NCBI GenBank assembly: GCA_019912965.1 | Contig: JAIOHM010000153.1 | Location: 33,491 to 97,490, forward strand | Direction of reading: 5' to 3' | DNA from: Anaerolineae bacterium | Lineage (GTDB): Bacteria; Chloroflexota; Anaerolineae; Aggregatilineales; Phototrophicaceae | Length of the DNA stretch: 64,000 nt | In this document: piece after piece, positions 53,301 to 60,157 of the stretch | Position numbering within the stretch: the stretch's first letter is position 1 | Layout of the letters: the number at the start of each line of letters is the position of its first letter | Translations under genes and position numbers: made by a program | Notes under the pieces: generated by a model | Told to the model about the DNA's origin: nothing | Databases searched by the model: none | Seen by the model: the letters and a program-made list of their open reading frames with translations, nothing else

Positions 53301-53357
53301 CGTGCCAAAAAACTGGTTTAACGTCTGAAATGCGTTGCTCATTGCCCAGTTCATCCC
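41400..53357 (-). CDS. giant multidomain protein A (about 3985 residues)
   Basis: The protein is about 440 kDa, the largest of the window. There is no signal peptide. Residues 1 to about 1450 are almost purely beta, with long runs of alternating hydrophobic strands (RAFAEVAFGARLIARSV, ELWIKIPLIFTTIELSF); this could be a DUF6603-like region, which I name only tentatively. Three copies of the unit shared with giant B lie at about 1510-1840. Fibronectin-III-like strands occur around 2120-2170 (NTIAITWDLGW). A second repeat family built round a W-x-G core occurs once near 2890 and six times from about 3550 to 3950. The start is uncertain: ATG 53357 or 53345, or a TTG at 53423. Function unknown; scaffold, adhesin or surface role is possible. 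Confidence 0.85.
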   Translation of the reverse strand, partial: GMNWAMSNAFQTLNQFFGTDWPDYLPDWPDKTPFDHIFIEPPPEGETEVRTRLRFDQELVTNLPDIDAVSFVLAPGGGVLVDVEADKAGTFELRIIDVPMVLRFSPILLRPVRPVSGQPGVFEPDPTVTQVEASLGNVTVKIDSAGGIDLETSGSVTLPPMMIGESGVVIDASGILAHLKNATIPAEYASLGLPNGWQGLLIERAPVTLPPDLAVDFGGELAFEHCAIGDGGFSGKLTYTPVPAKEGKLMGIGFALNSVKLDFAQNSLNEASINGTLDLPLFDKPIGVKVGFNDAAEFDIQLDGAATSYKLRLPGISDEDIVINNPDFALHTTGDEKCAVLRWTENDLKRFLGNLSPALKDQSPPAPAEMTLRVIFGDPIAEFRLEWEFQNQARTLALPGIKVTIPQKTRCCVLFGGGGRSFTNLSFTLTLDANTTTQAASTFAWGRGDDRELQNDDEPANDNPLFQLNLKTKNAISLVLMDMDVAEVALPRFLQQLETPLAKLDFDAEETLCDATPFVLQSLNPDTWLDSQFIVNKDAFKMPFLQQKEDNPQDTQFAQFIQIKPPSTNTFQLDFAKSSIAIAVELTLTFGPISFNSDITFKFNWVTFAVEVDHDSGLKLLSKNAELAPSKHLGLTWRLKGAKAENNLYHYFTLVTKDYNYQVQMAEDAVFELDYTQASQEPITFAVSEFVLSPKGIDLTAEVTDRPARMNGIDTRFRFHGSRIEIKENRIKDFTLAGSGPLPPALVGDAMVDIALQFAQREGNLTLVAGSAQLQGNKLLDCKGTRFQFSVDAIGLKFVNDGKFHLYFTLTGSAQFVLAPGDDNEGALALLPKIKIDMVECPLTGDASVIAKHVQFLIELPKPLSFSFLKCFEFELRGFGFLPQAEVFDGDPAMVLSGQIKFAQGTGDALNAQIDFHNLHLGLPAKGTFFPRIYLKRLAVNISMGSAFELYGMVEFTDEQLKQGFEGEGSLTIQGMPRIAASFGFMRVRRDENSPWLRAWFIYLEVQRVSFRIPVIEIYLREIGLGFGYRYTIASIKAADLQNDIKKLLQELKALSKTQGDLSKIDRWAVDLEDRGEDPRWTIVLRAMISQTSGSLSPLQYIESAEMNIACVFLIDAIIAFRSDLTFFMAARAWLNTNYHEFTTGGTDVSEKPLFSGFILLSVRKKLFLMNVSSNQEAFIGNHPPLPDFVKETIKNVQFSATLLIQPGLFHFELGWPNMLRWGVKIGELLKIEYQAGFIFRITPRDLTIGMSLAARGTLDIKAELDLGLVGVRVRAFAEVAFGARLIARSVFLPPDFSIYGAIGLELRIEISIELWIKIPLIFTTIELSFRLSLGIGFTTGMEVGFGLNPADRGIRGTGTLSISAMGHSLHVSVKLAINEGAVEKALAVTKEVMNLGLEATDVEGVPGVEATAIKATRIRGNALPGIIPGKATRVRDLAVGKPAKITATTQAEVIEFHLPNYSMFVIRQPDAGGWSYFILLPKGEKQFEEAGKILDGIEPGFLPPPPLKLILKRIFLTERLDQGRTEEIKEIFGDKNIILNQPVLKVRTVGSEWTIIDRVNPAGQAYLIRKLTNSDRIAISELRPTGSTASFSIFTFPFFDLFSFWIGPMLDAGILLYQIYEAISQLGHSLSPFSWMRPILERNAWLITDGSSGNLFRLQYRGVEGEQMKFELTQVEISTQLFDTPLDIYQIELDRGELPEDIRNTFASLNFPLETSITVSAIAESAKKSWRIHENTGEQNNYRVMLAEDHYEIMLEVEQDFTFKMPEAFSFPSNTELVTELNMGQVSSGLRGTFENEAGIVLSSQSSLSIITADSEWQITDAESTPPLEYRIRKVADKLVVYGGILIEQFVAESGWTTRSNALMNNETLGWRVNWDANAFDAKQYDVATTGNSEQAVNPRNVRLTLADYLNYGYRLKAMPANVQPQVIPIGDPETNLLKDNGSVIEDERVYNPSDNAFEAAVRGAVEQFEGSPYFKRDPNVLYDRLLGEAFQDDTTIYHPSGKVPQETEQRQAMQENQQAMQLRGMAIQDFVSDIREYATLSTNQQAGYPTDSTVFQMGMVFRFKGNTPEWLDGIVGDNEPKPTLSQRLSPDQKTPTTDEATAETFNIFQTDFAKNPPQFQRVQQYTDANTIAITWDLGWSNPPHNRATKAQRDPEHHLVHYLVRRRTLDGRDRETVYTVKNAQALHLPKGSLMQRLKPRFQIVDHFSKETLDDLASLPATGRSYLYSITPVDFAGNLGRPLTLVATRYPNLPPLVPVSSELMVTYRLANDILAPENATMPTTPEIVMPHRIHVEWTEPTDARRGVHVPVAIYRLIFRKDPTMPIGSYGLDSSTQGPRTKSLPTSNARPVPTDIKIELELDSDGPKSARKRSELTLDTLQNAGVISDGVWRPESWQVFFQTESVNGVPSALAPVQLLLRVEKATLDGSTAAEERRPAELEWLANPVQFQLLPPEDQRAEPGLAHFPMPTGNAMVFNGSLTNIEYQEHPAGIRCIRFRWNQGPSNAPDYPLDLNAGYYILQLDIDAQTDETFEDKAKLANALRSIQEVQMLPADDLLLTPGNTLTVNQWEAWYPSALRRRRTKESMTTIRSQIKRGPWYSWRESVLEWPPCPLDLEIDTPQKQEGMIRAKGETFERAKPFHHILQRIVDELSRPGAENETKKAYTVDLQVSPPIQPIDLAKLMETTTPKNDPYGWAVLQRFGLTIGFTLHQPNTGEVVYGDELLSAVQQALETLDANEQLKGYKDYLYVELLFNSGQAVSLKPQSTNTGALLAVCQISLRPRTRQYLKYASLNITGTAGSKIAVTFTLTKSHPCSLLIQSAPRSEQTSGLSGQIELEPIGIKPIKREMKLPLNGDMTLLLRSAELPGVQISIETPIKVGNLSAFKDQLSYDLTNKQIIVKQPLGKLDDEKIAKLRAALEGDDEAFNTLINLNFTAVTPFLPTSEFSTYFTAPNKLLLAAFANPASTNGGQQWATFRRYAEAINGPNTPQIRVPKTVPDIEALLPKYLEWSQRFFDAAGDVAELMDTQNKPLGLMQTAVGPWVATAYPRMGSPAYATPDASGRLKYDHLLEDKWAHNYRYYIRPYGRYDLLWQSFRQSPNLFPNEQVQKLADAVPNPADGGLDVVLDRMQPVDPPLILSSSRLDAAPKPGQPVPPGSMWEVIVAQHPEQALIERNQTLARQLAFRQVAFTLLRRFTYDKWTAQLEDALEKHDLSGTNKYADYVIDTLFIENRTSPLPGSYPEKPDHLDLTALSENDARSLDLPQRIGAFQQGALALQWEALPFYYTHKLLVIAQTASTVSSINQVEQRDFEYRSPQPGGLISSAEETINFNGVNLTTRIRQIEIPLRRFWDSLPETAQTQWSSENPDAPSAENGTQTKKWTFGGLPDPEVVYQIVEVFNGNIEVQAEFYFDFNPKSGKYEVRQLGKQHIGSIVELVAPPANDDSQKFVLVTSLLQVTEEELSGTNYQNWQNGRVKIIKAGRAAARIQITGVFTSDDRANAFPVMANNTDRQLIANLHNGWYSQETITEEPSEESLNDDLKKLIDFPYTAECTLIWEGTITADEKTALLALPGDTEFKSAVVRLTVAAEKAKSGEVIRESISRDLEPLPKTPGNMGMHIRLEKSEDGSRYTALVWIGGLLTDSIKSALEHSLTIWTQATGMQKEVDALIEALDSRVITQTLPPAALIQTELPTILQNRLTIAKDSLSWGRGTPTNAERGALNALEGNEDFLQAVQNLLAALDSDKTIAIGKDDTFTITPSTLKNRIIVNTDPPTLTWKGPAPTDTQRAALDQLLQLPRSQETIILRQLMNAIDARQQVAMKPIEERLRQEDVQQMFAGQLTIRPTEVEWKGRIHSQEQLEKLEALVGDPPFKDAITAIIKEIKEGEVSVPIDRVTRPHQDDLPEILRDKLMIGCAVIRYHGLMTPAEVQAIHNLFTHKVDQRAALRLYTSGLNKGMRGRQLKIRSRRGSAAPSTMIPFETKPIEVGE
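41510..42720 (-). repeat. C-terminal W-x-G repeat block of giant protein A
   Basis: Six coding repeats, 60-75 residues apart, share a strand ending in a W-x-G-like core, a turn with T/S-x-x-E/Q, and two helices. Examples are TLIWEGTITADEKTALLAL, LSWGRGTPTNAERGALNAL, LTWKGPAPTDTQRAALDQL and VEWKGRIHSQEQLEKLEAL. The last (RYHGLMTPAEVQAI) is most diverged. Confidence 0.75.
44560..44710 (-). repeat. isolated W-x-G-type repeat of giant protein A
   Basis: The unit LSYDLTNKQIIVKQPLGKL, followed by a helix KIAKLRAALEGDDEAF, matches the plan of the C-terminal block but lies about 600 residues before it and lacks the Trp. Confidence 0.5.
47835..48010 (-). repeat. shared 55-residue unit, copy A3
   Basis: Coding repeat with LRGTFENEAGIVLSSQSSL, WQITDAEST, YRIRKVADKLVVY. 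It is the best-preserved copy and defines the pattern. Confidence 0.7.
48090..48275 (-). repeat. shared 55-residue unit, copy A2
   Basis: Coding repeat with IRNTFASLNFPLETSITV, SWRIHENTG and YRVMLAEDHYEIM. Confidence 0.6.
48610..48788 (-). repeat. shared 55-residue unit, copy A1
   Basis: Coding repeat with IKEIFGDKNIILNQPVL, EWTIIDRVN, YLIRKLTNSDRIAI. Confidence 0.6.
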
Positions 53358-53505
53358 CTTATTGATGGCCGCTCGTGCCTTTTTACCGAAATTACAATAA
53401 ATCCTTTGTTCAATTAAAGTCAATATTACGGAACGCTTTTTACGGGTTCTGGTTATTTCTTATAAAATTTCCGAGGGCAGGTTGTTTCTTGATACTTCCC
53501 AAAAT

Positions 53506-53539
53506 AAAAAGACGAGGGGATATTTTCTCCTCGTCTTTT
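53506..53539. terminator. terminator behind the molybdo-hydroxylase operon
   Basis: An 11-bp stem (AAAAGACGAGG/CCTCGTCTTTT) with an 11-nt loop gives T-runs in both directions. It lies 30 nt after the stop of the hydroxylase gene and upstream of giant gene A. Confidence 0.85.
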
Positions 53540-53568
53540 CGCTTAAGTCTGAAAACTGATGACTTCTG

Positions 53569-56379
53569 CTACCTCACATCCTGCCACGCCGTTTTCACTT
53601 CCGTTTGCCCCGCGCGCATCGCCCGCAGGAGTGCATCCTGGTCAACCGGGAGTGAGTAAATCCGTACGCCCGTCGCGTTGGTGATTGCGTTGCAAATCGC
53701 TGGTGTCGTATTGATCGACGGGATTTCGCCCACGCCCTTTGCGCCATATGGCCCATCGGCTGCGCGGTGTTCCACCAGATGTGAAATGATTTCCGGGGTG
53801 TGCTTGATGCTCGGCATTTTGTACCGTGCCAGCAAACGTGACCACGGCACACCATTTTCGATGATGAACGATTCAGTCAGGCAGTTGCCCATTGCCATGA
53901 TGATGCCGCCCTCAATCTGGCCTTGCAGCATCAGGGGGTTAATCGCCCGCCCAATATCCGTGCTGGAGAGAATTTTCAGCACATGAACTTCACCTGTATC
54001 CATGTCAACCTCAACCAGCGCCGCCTGTGTGGCATAACTGAAGGCAAAGTGCATATCGCCGCCCGAACCTAATGGCTGCGTTTTGGGTGCGTGATATTCG
54101 TGCCTCGTCCGGGCTGCGAGTCCGTTGGCTTTCATCCAGCCAACAATTTCGCCCAATTTGGCGCTGTGCCCGTTCGAGCGCAGCAAGCCTTCTTCATAAC
54201 GGATTTTCTCTGGCGGAACATCCATCATTTCGGCGGCTGATCGCGTAATCGCTTCCCGCAGTGCTATCGCTGCTAGTCGAGCCGCATTCCCGGTCATAAA
54301 CGTTTGCCGGGAAGCCGTCGTTGGCCCACCGTTCGGAGTTAGATCCGTATCGCATAACAGCACTTTTACATTTTCATAAGCTAGGTGCATTTCCTCTGCG
54401 GCACATTGCGCCACCACATGCGCGATGCCCTGTCCCATATCGGCTGCTGCTGTACGGACTTCAATCGTACCATCTTCAAAGGCTTCAATCTCGGCCTCGG
54501 ATTTATCCGGTGCGCCGCCGCCTAACCCGGTGTTTTTGTAAGCACACGCGATGCCCCAACCATAAGCCTTATGGCCTTCGCGCCAGCCCCAATGAAATCC
54601 TGTGCCATTAGCGGTCGCCTGCATATCCTTGTTTACATCGTCAATCGTCTCGATCAACCCCACCGACTCGCGCAGCAGTTGCCCTGTGGCGGTGGTCACA
54701 CCTACTTTTTGGGCGTTCATCAGTCGGAACTCTACAGGATCAATCCCCAATTCTGCCGCCAGCAAATCCATATTTTGCTCAACTGCAAAGGCTGATTGCG
54801 TGACGCCAAATCCCCGGAATGCACCCGATGGCACATTGTTGGTATACATGGCGAAGCAGTCGATTTTTGCGTTGGGTATATCATACGGCCCGGTGGCGTG
54901 GGTGGTCGCCCGTGTCATCACCTTGTCCGAAAGCGAGGCATATGCACCGCCGTCACCATAAAGTTCGGCTTGTACGGCTGTCAGTTTGCCGTTCCGCTTT
55001 GCGCCCGTTTTGATGCGGATGATGGTTGCATGGCGTTTGGGATGGAAAATGAGCGATTCCTGCCGTGTGTACAGCATCTTGACAGGTTTCCCGGTCGCGG
55101 TTGCCAGCAGCGCCACATGAATTTGTCCGGCAATGTCCTCTTTGCCGCCGAATCCGCCGCCAATCAAGGTGCCGATCACCCGGATCGATTCTTCCGGCAT
55201 TCTCATCGCCAATGCCAATTGGTTGCGGTCTTGATATGGAATCTGCGACCCCACATAAACCGTTAGCTTGTCATGACCTTCATAACCAGCGGGGACACCA
55301 ATCGCGCATTCCGGCTCAAGGAAAGCGTGTTCAGTGGTTGGGGTGCGATATTCACGTTCGATGATAACATCCGCTTCGGCAAACCCCTGTTCAATATCCC
55401 CATGCCGGACTTTAATATGCTTCAGCAAATTTCCAGTCGGGTGATTTGGATGCAGGATTGGCGCTTCCGGTGTATGGGCATATTCCGGATCAGCTACCAC
55501 AGGCAGTGGCTCGTATTGCACATCGATCAGCTTCAAGGCTTCTGCCGCGATTTCCTCGTTATCTGCCGCCACAATCGCCACCGCATCGCCCACATAACGC
55601 ACCACATCATGGCACAGCACCGGCCAATCCCGGTGAACCAATCCGTGTAAATTTTCACCCGGCACATCTTTATGGGTCAGAACGGCATGTATACCGGGTA
55701 GCGCTTTAGCTTTATCAGTATTGATGCTCAAAATCCGTGCATGAGGGTAGGGGGAGCGCAGCGTCCGCGCAAACAGCATTCCGGGGAACACATAATCATC
55801 CGTGTATTTGGCCCGTCCGGTCACTTTTTCCCGAACTTCAACAGGGGGCACGGAACGGCTGATGACATCCATCGGTTCGCTGACTTCTGGATCATTGACT
55901 GGAAGCGGTTCTTGTCCGCACAATTCGCGCCCTGCTGATTGAATCGCTTGCATCACGCTGGTGTAACCTGTACAGCGGCAGTAAGTATCTTTCAGGGCGG
56001 TTTTGATGTCTTTTGTACTCGGATTGGGGTTTTCATCCACCAGTGCGCTGGCGGTCATCATCAAACCCGGTGTACAGAAACCGCACTGTACCGCCCCGTG
56101 CCGGATGAACTGCCGTTGAATCGGATGCAGATTTTCCCCATCCGCCAAACCCTCAACGGTTTTGACTTGTCGCCCCTGCGCTTTGAAGACTGGATATACG
56201 CACGAATCAACCGGAACGCCGTCCACCAATACCGAACAGATGCCGCATTCCGCTTCTTCGCAGCCGATTTTTGTACCTGTCAAACCCAGATCGTAGCGCA
56301 AGAATTGCGCCAAAGTCCGCGATTCATCAACCTCGCGATCATAGTTTTGTCCGTTAACCGTAATATTCAGTTTGCTCAT
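53569..56379 (-). CDS. xanthine-dehydrogenase-type molybdo-hydroxylase, fused 2Fe-2S and molybdopterin domains
   Basis: The 936-residue fusion has a 2Fe-2S ferredoxin domain (Cys40, 45, 48, 60), a second 2Fe-2S helical domain (Cys99, 102, 134, 136) and then a full molybdopterin-binding hydroxylase domain (from about 185; IGGGFGGKED, GAFRGFGVTQ, and GVGEIP with the catalytic Glu near 883). The motif AFRGFG, not AYRCSFR, excludes form I CO dehydrogenase and points to xanthine dehydrogenase/aldehyde oxidoreductase relatives. It uses the FAD subunit encoded 3 nt upstream. In the same direction lies a BMP-type transporter operon, so purine or another N-heterocycle is a likely substrate. Confidence 0.9.
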   Translation of the reverse strand: MSKLNITVNGQNYDREVDESRTLAQFLRYDLGLTGTKIGCEEAECGICSVLVDGVPVDSCVYPVFKAQGRQVKTVEGLADGENLHPIQRQFIRHGAVQCGFCTPGLMMTASALVDENPNPSTKDIKTALKDTYCRCTGYTSVMQAIQSAGRELCGQEPLPVNDPEVSEPMDVISRSVPPVEVREKVTGRAKYTDDYVFPGMLFARTLRSPYPHARILSINTDKAKALPGIHAVLTHKDVPGENLHGLVHRDWPVLCHDVVRYVGDAVAIVAADNEEIAAEALKLIDVQYEPLPVVADPEYAHTPEAPILHPNHPTGNLLKHIKVRHGDIEQGFAEADVIIEREYRTPTTEHAFLEPECAIGVPAGYEGHDKLTVYVGSQIPYQDRNQLALAMRMPEESIRVIGTLIGGGFGGKEDIAGQIHVALLATATGKPVKMLYTRQESLIFHPKRHATIIRIKTGAKRNGKLTAVQAELYGDGGAYASLSDKVMTRATTHATGPYDIPNAKIDCFAMYTNNVPSGAFRGFGVTQSAFAVEQNMDLLAAELGIDPVEFRLMNAQKVGVTTATGQLLRESVGLIETIDDVNKDMQATANGTGFHWGWREGHKAYGWGIACAYKNTGLGGGAPDKSEAEIEAFEDGTIEVRTAAADMGQGIAHVVAQCAAEEMHLAYENVKVLLCDTDLTPNGGPTTASRQTFMTGNAARLAAIALREAITRSAAEMMDVPPEKIRYEEGLLRSNGHSAKLGEIVGWMKANGLAARTRHEYHAPKTQPLGSGGDMHFAFSYATQAALVEVDMDTGEVHVLKILSSTDIGRAINPLMLQGQIEGGIIMAMGNCLTESFIIENGVPWSRLLARYKMPSIKHTPEIISHLVEHRAADGPYGAKGVGEIPSINTTPAICNAITNATGVRIYSLPVDQDALLRAMRAGQTEVKTAWQDVR

Positions 56380-56382
56380 CGC

Positions 56383-57339
56383 TTACATCCCCACGCCTTC
56401 TGGTACTGCTTCTCCGGTCTGTGCCCGTTTCACCGCCAGCGGCAGTGTTCGCCGCAGCAGTACGCCGATCATTTCTTTCCGATAGTCCGCCGTTGCCCGA
56501 TATTTGCTCGTGCGCGGGTGCAGTCGTTCCTGTGCCAGCGCCGCTGCTTGCTCAATCGTTTCTGCTGTAGCGGGTTTGCCGTTCAAAAACTGTTCGATTT
56601 CTTGGGCGCGTCCCGGTCTTGGGCCAGCAGGGGCGATGCTGATTCGAGCAGCCTCAAATGTTGTACCTGCTGTATCCAATCGCACCCATACCGCACATCC
56701 TAAAATGGGCAGTGCCACCCCTTGCGGACGCATAATGCGTTTGAAGGCACTCCCTTCGTCTTTTCCACAGGCTTTGAACCGGAAGCGAACCAGCAAATCG
56801 TGTGTTGGATCAAGCAAAGATTCGCCCGGCCCAAGAAATAAATCCGTGAGCGGAACCCATTTTTGCTGTCCTTTCAGAATAATTTCGGCTTCTGCATCCA
56901 GCGCCACCAGCGAGGTTGTGCCATCGCCCGCCGGGAGCGCATGGGCAACATTTCCACCCAGCGTCGCCACGTTTCGCACCTGCGGCCCACCAACCACGCC
57001 GCAGCTTTCCACCAAACATGTCGCGCGTTCGGCGATAACTGCCGATTTCACGATCTGCGTATGCGTCACGCCTGCGCCAATGGTAATAAGGGTAGTGTCA
57101 TTCGCTCCTCTCGCCACTTGAGAGAGGGGTTGGGGGTGAGGGCTGATTTCAATGGTGTTGAGTTGGGGAATGCGGGTGATGTCGATCAGCGCTTCAATCG
57201 GTTCATGCCCCTCGGCGCGCATATCGACCAGTAAATCGGTTCCCCCGGCGATGATCCGTGCCTGCCCTGCATATTGATGCAGAAGTGTAATCGCTTCATC
57301 TGGGGTCTTGGGAGTGTGATAATGATTCCACAGTTTCAT
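56383..57339 (-). CDS. FAD-binding subunit of the molybdo-hydroxylase (CoxM/XdhB type)
   Basis: The 318-residue protein has the VAO-type FAD fold with the signature motifs ARIIAGGTDLLVDMR (about 27-41) and ATLGGNVAHALPAGD near 150, and a CoxM-type C-terminal domain. It passes electrons from the 2Fe-2S centres to FAD and an acceptor. Its stop is 3 nt before the start of the large subunit. An insertion reading SPHPQPLSQVARGAND, near residue 66, corresponds to a widespread intergenic repeat that has entered the frame without breaking it. Confidence 0.9.
   Translation of the reverse strand: MKLWNHYHTPKTPDEAITLLHQYAGQARIIAGGTDLLVDMRAEGHEPIEALIDITRIPQLNTIEISPHPQPLSQVARGANDTTLITIGAGVTHTQIVKSAVIAERATCLVESCGVVGGPQVRNVATLGGNVAHALPAGDGTTSLVALDAEAEIILKGQQKWVPLTDLFLGPGESLLDPTHDLLVRFRFKACGKDEGSAFKRIMRPQGVALPILGCAVWVRLDTAGTTFEAARISIAPAGPRPGRAQEIEQFLNGKPATAETIEQAAALAQERLHPRTSKYRATADYRKEMIGVLLRRTLPLAVKRAQTGEAVPEGVGM
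57098..57143. repeat. intergenic-type palindromic repeat inserted inside a gene
   Basis: The DNA has the look of the common dispersed repeat ctcacccccaacccctctc (read on the minus strand), with a CTCTCGCCACTTGAGAG dyad. Here it lies in frame in the FAD-subunit gene. A shorter related stretch lies at about 60127-60150 between genes. Confidence 0.7.
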
Positions 57340-57435
57340 AATGGTCTGACCTCGTTAAAACATTGGGTAAGACCACGAGGCTCTTTTCGATGGGATTTTA
57401 CATCCCAGCGCCGCCCGTCTTTGGGCGACCTGTGG

Positions 57436-59001
57436 TTAACTTTGCTCTAATTGTAACCCTTCTTTTTCTTCCGTTCCATGTGAACCCGCCATCATCGCGC
57501 CAAGCTGCCGGATATTCACCGAATCGCGCGGCATAATGCCCATAATTCGCCCCTCATACATCACGGCGATGCGGTCGGAAAGGGCTAAAATCTCGTCTAA
57601 ATCTTCCGAAATCAATAAAATGGCTGTTCCTTTGGCGCGTTCGTCCAGCAACCGTTGATGAATATACTCGCTTGCGCCAATATCCACGCCGCGCGTCGGC
57701 TGTGCAGCCAGCAGCACTTTCGGGTTACGGGAAAGCTCCCGCGCCAGAATTAGTTTTTGGATGTTCCCGCCAGAAAGATTTTTAATCGGCGTGGTCGTAC
57801 TCGGTGTTTTGATCTCATAAGCGTCGATGGCATTTTGGCAGGCTTCCCGGATTGACCGGAATTTCATGAAGATTTTCCCGCGTGTATAGCGCCCATGATC
57901 TTGCAGGATAAAATTTTCAGCGACTGTGAATGCTGCCACCGCACCATCCACCATCCGTTCTTCCGGGATATACGCCAAACCAAGCGCGTTGATCGCTCCC
58001 GGCGATTTGCCTTTTATGGGCTTCCCTTCAAAATGGATATTGCCGTCTTTGATCGGTCGCAGTCCGGCGATGACCTCCGCCAGTTCCCGCTGCCCGTTGC
58101 CGGATACTCCTGCCAGACCCACGATTTCCCCGCCGTGAACCGTCAACGAAACATCCTTCAATCCCAAGTCGCCCCGGTCGCTTATCGCGCTGACCTGTGT
58201 CAGTTGCAGACGTTCTGTACCCGCTTGAATCGCCGCCCGTTCATATTCCAGCACCACCGGACGTCCGACCATCATTTCGGCTAATTTCAGTTTGGTTGCG
58301 CCCTCAGTTGGAATCGTATCCACCCGCCGTCCATCGCGCAGCACGGTGATTCGCTGGCTGATCGCCAGAACTTCATGCAGTTTATGTGAGATAAAAATTA
58401 GCCCATGTCCCTCGGACGCCATCGTTCGCAGGATGCGGAATAAATCATCTACTTCTTGGGGTGTGAGTACCGCCGTCGGCTCATCCAGAATCAGTAGCGC
58501 CGCGCCTTTATACAGCGCCCGCAGGATTTCCACCCGCTGCTGTTCGCCCACCGCCAACTGCCAGATCGGTGTATTCGGGTTAACCCGCAGATTGTATCGT
58601 TCGGCAAGTTCGTGGATGCGTCGTGCTACCGTCTCCAAATCCAGTCGCCATCCGCTTTGCATCCCCAGTGCCACATTCTCGGCCACGGTCAGCGAGGGTA
58701 CAAGCATAAAGTGCTGGTGAATCATCCCGATTCCCTGCCGAATAGCATCCTGCGGCGACCGGATGTTGACTGGTGTACCGTTAATCAGAATGTGTCCACC
58801 GTCCGGCTGATACAGGCCGTAAAGCATCTTCATCAGCGTACTTTTGCCCGCGCCATTTTCGCCTAGTAGCGCGTGAATCTCACCGGCTTGAACTTCAAAA
58901 TTCACTTGGTCAACTGCCAGTACACCGGGGAATCGCTTCACAATGCCTGACATCTGTAAGTGTTCAATATGCGGTTTGGAATGCGTTGTTGTGTTCATCA
59001 T
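57436..59001 (-). CDS. nucleoside/sugar-type ABC transporter ATPase (two ABC domains)
   Basis: The 521-residue protein has two tandem ABC domains. The first has Walker [10 protein letters not shown] (48-56), a GEQQRVEI signature and LILDEPTAV. The second has a degenerate P-loop ([12 protein letters not shown]) with a normal signature [11 protein letters not shown]; this asymmetry is typical of the RbsA/NupO group. It energises import through the two permeases encoded at 60158-62265, with the BMP-type binding protein of 59054. It is followed at 97 nt by the FAD-subunit gene; small hairpins lie in the gap. Confidence 0.93.
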   Translation of the reverse strand: MMNTTTHSKPHIEHLQMSGIVKRFPGVLAVDQVNFEVQAGEIHALLGENGAGKSTLMKMLYGLYQPDGGHILINGTPVNIRSPQDAIRQGIGMIHQHFMLVPSLTVAENVALGMQSGWRLDLETVARRIHELAERYNLRVNPNTPIWQLAVGEQQRVEILRALYKGAALLILDEPTAVLTPQEVDDLFRILRTMASEGHGLIFISHKLHEVLAISQRITVLRDGRRVDTIPTEGATKLKLAEMMVGRPVVLEYERAAIQAGTERLQLTQVSAISDRGDLGLKDVSLTVHGGEIVGLAGVSGNGQRELAEVIAGLRPIKDGNIHFEGKPIKGKSPGAINALGLAYIPEERMVDGAVAAFTVAENFILQDHGRYTRGKIFMKFRSIREACQNAIDAYEIKTPSTTTPIKNLSGGNIQKLILARELSRNPKVLLAAQPTRGVDIGASEYIHQRLLDERAKGTAILLISEDLDEILALSDRIAVMYEGRIMGIMPRDSVNIRQLGAMMAGSHGTEEKEGLQLEQS

Positions 59002-59053
59002 AAAAATAGTTGGAGGGCGAGGTTATTACGCCCCGCCCTGAATAGCTTAAGTT

Positions 59054-60079
59054 TTACGAGCCGGGTGTAGCTTCTGGTTCTTCTGGCAGAACCACTAAAT
59101 CACCGGAAACAATTTGTTCGGTGTAGGTGTCGATGATGCTTTGTAGCGCCGTCACCCCTGCTTCGTCCAAACGCTCATTGAATTCGCTGATTTCCATAAC
59201 CAGACCACCATTTTCCAGTGTCAGGGTGTAGGATTCGCCGCCCAGAACGCCCTCGCCAATAGAAGCGATGATGTCATTCAGCACAACTTCCCACTTGTAA
59301 ACCTGAAATACTGCGCCAACTGCTGCGGATAATTCAGCCTGGCTGGATTGCGTGCCGAACCAGGGAATGTCATTTTCCTGTGCAACGGCGATTGGCCCAA
59401 CCACCATCTGCGCGGTTCCGGTTAGCACATCTGCTCCATTGGAGACATGCGCGTTGGCTGCCTCTGTAGCCAGCGGAACATCGCTAAAGGACTGAATATA
59501 AGTGACGTTCACGGTCACTGCTGGGTTGGTCGCGGTTGCCCCTGCCACGAAACCGTCAACATACAGTTTGGCGTCGCCCACTTCAATTGGCCCAACTACC
59601 CCGATAACCCCACTTTGGCTGGCGAGGGCTGACAATACACCATTGATGTAACCGCCCTGTTCTGATGCTGCGGTGTAAGCGAACACATTATCCAAACCAA
59701 AAGTATTTTTATCCGTGCCCCACGCGAACGAGGTTTCCGGGAATTCCGGTGCAAGTTCCTCGACAATCGCCCCATACTGCGATCCGTGCGCGATAATCAG
59801 GTCATATTCACCCGACGCTGCCCACTCGCGCAGGGCTACCGCCGCGTCATCCACCACAAAGGTGCCGTCTTGAAAATCGAACTGGAAGGCATCTTCGCCC
59901 ATTTCTTCCTGAACGGCCACCAGTGCATCATACATACTCTGGCTGAAGGCCAGATCGTTAGTGGCGCTCGGCGCGACAGCCGCCACCCGGAATACATCAT
60001 CCTGCGCCTGTACCACCGTCATCGTCAGTGCCATCAGCACACCGACCACCAGCAAAATCAACCGAATCTGCTTGCTCAT
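59054..60079 (-). CDS. BMP-family substrate-binding protein
   Basis: The protein of 341 residues has a signal peptide (MSKQIRLILLVVGVLMALTM, cleavage probably after VQA). The BMP/Med/PnrA-type binding fold follows, with FRVAAVAPSATNDLAFSQSMYD and AHGSQYGAIVEELAPEFPE, and an FAYTAASEQGGYINGVLSALAS segment split near 130-155. BMP proteins bind nucleosides such as inosine, or in some cases other ligands. No lipobox cysteine is present, unlike PnrA lipoproteins. It is third in the operon, between the permeases and the ATPase gene. Confidence 0.9.
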   Translation of the reverse strand: MSKQIRLILLVVGVLMALTMTVVQAQDDVFRVAAVAPSATNDLAFSQSMYDALVAVQEEMGEDAFQFDFQDGTFVVDDAAVALREWAASGEYDLIIAHGSQYGAIVEELAPEFPETSFAWGTDKNTFGLDNVFAYTAASEQGGYINGVLSALASQSGVIGVVGPIEVGDAKLYVDGFVAGATATNPAVTVNVTYIQSFSDVPLATEAANAHVSNGADVLTGTAQMVVGPIAVAQENDIPWFGTQSSQAELSAAVGAVFQVYKWEVVLNDIIASIGEGVLGGESYTLTLENGGLVMEISEFNERLDEAGVTALQSIIDTYTEQIVSGDLVVLPEEPEATPGS

Positions 60080-60157
60080 AAATTGCTCCTCTAGGTAAGT
60101 AAAATTCTCGCAGCATAGCCTTCTTCCTCCCCTCTACTTGGGGTGAGGGCACACTGC

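Noticed and set aside
31978..53357. Giant genes as part of a contractile injection system
   Set aside because: No sheath, tube, baseplate or ATPase gene of such a system is in the window; the idea rests only on size and beta content.
55939..56703. 254-codon frame antisense to the hydroxylase genes
   Set aside because: It is rich in R, H, C and F and has no start signal; both minus-strand genes beneath it are certain.
53569..57339. CO dehydrogenase (CoxL/CoxM)
   Set aside because: The active-site loop reads GAFRGFGVTQ, not the AYRCSFR motif of form I CO dehydrogenase, and the iron-sulfur domain is fused.
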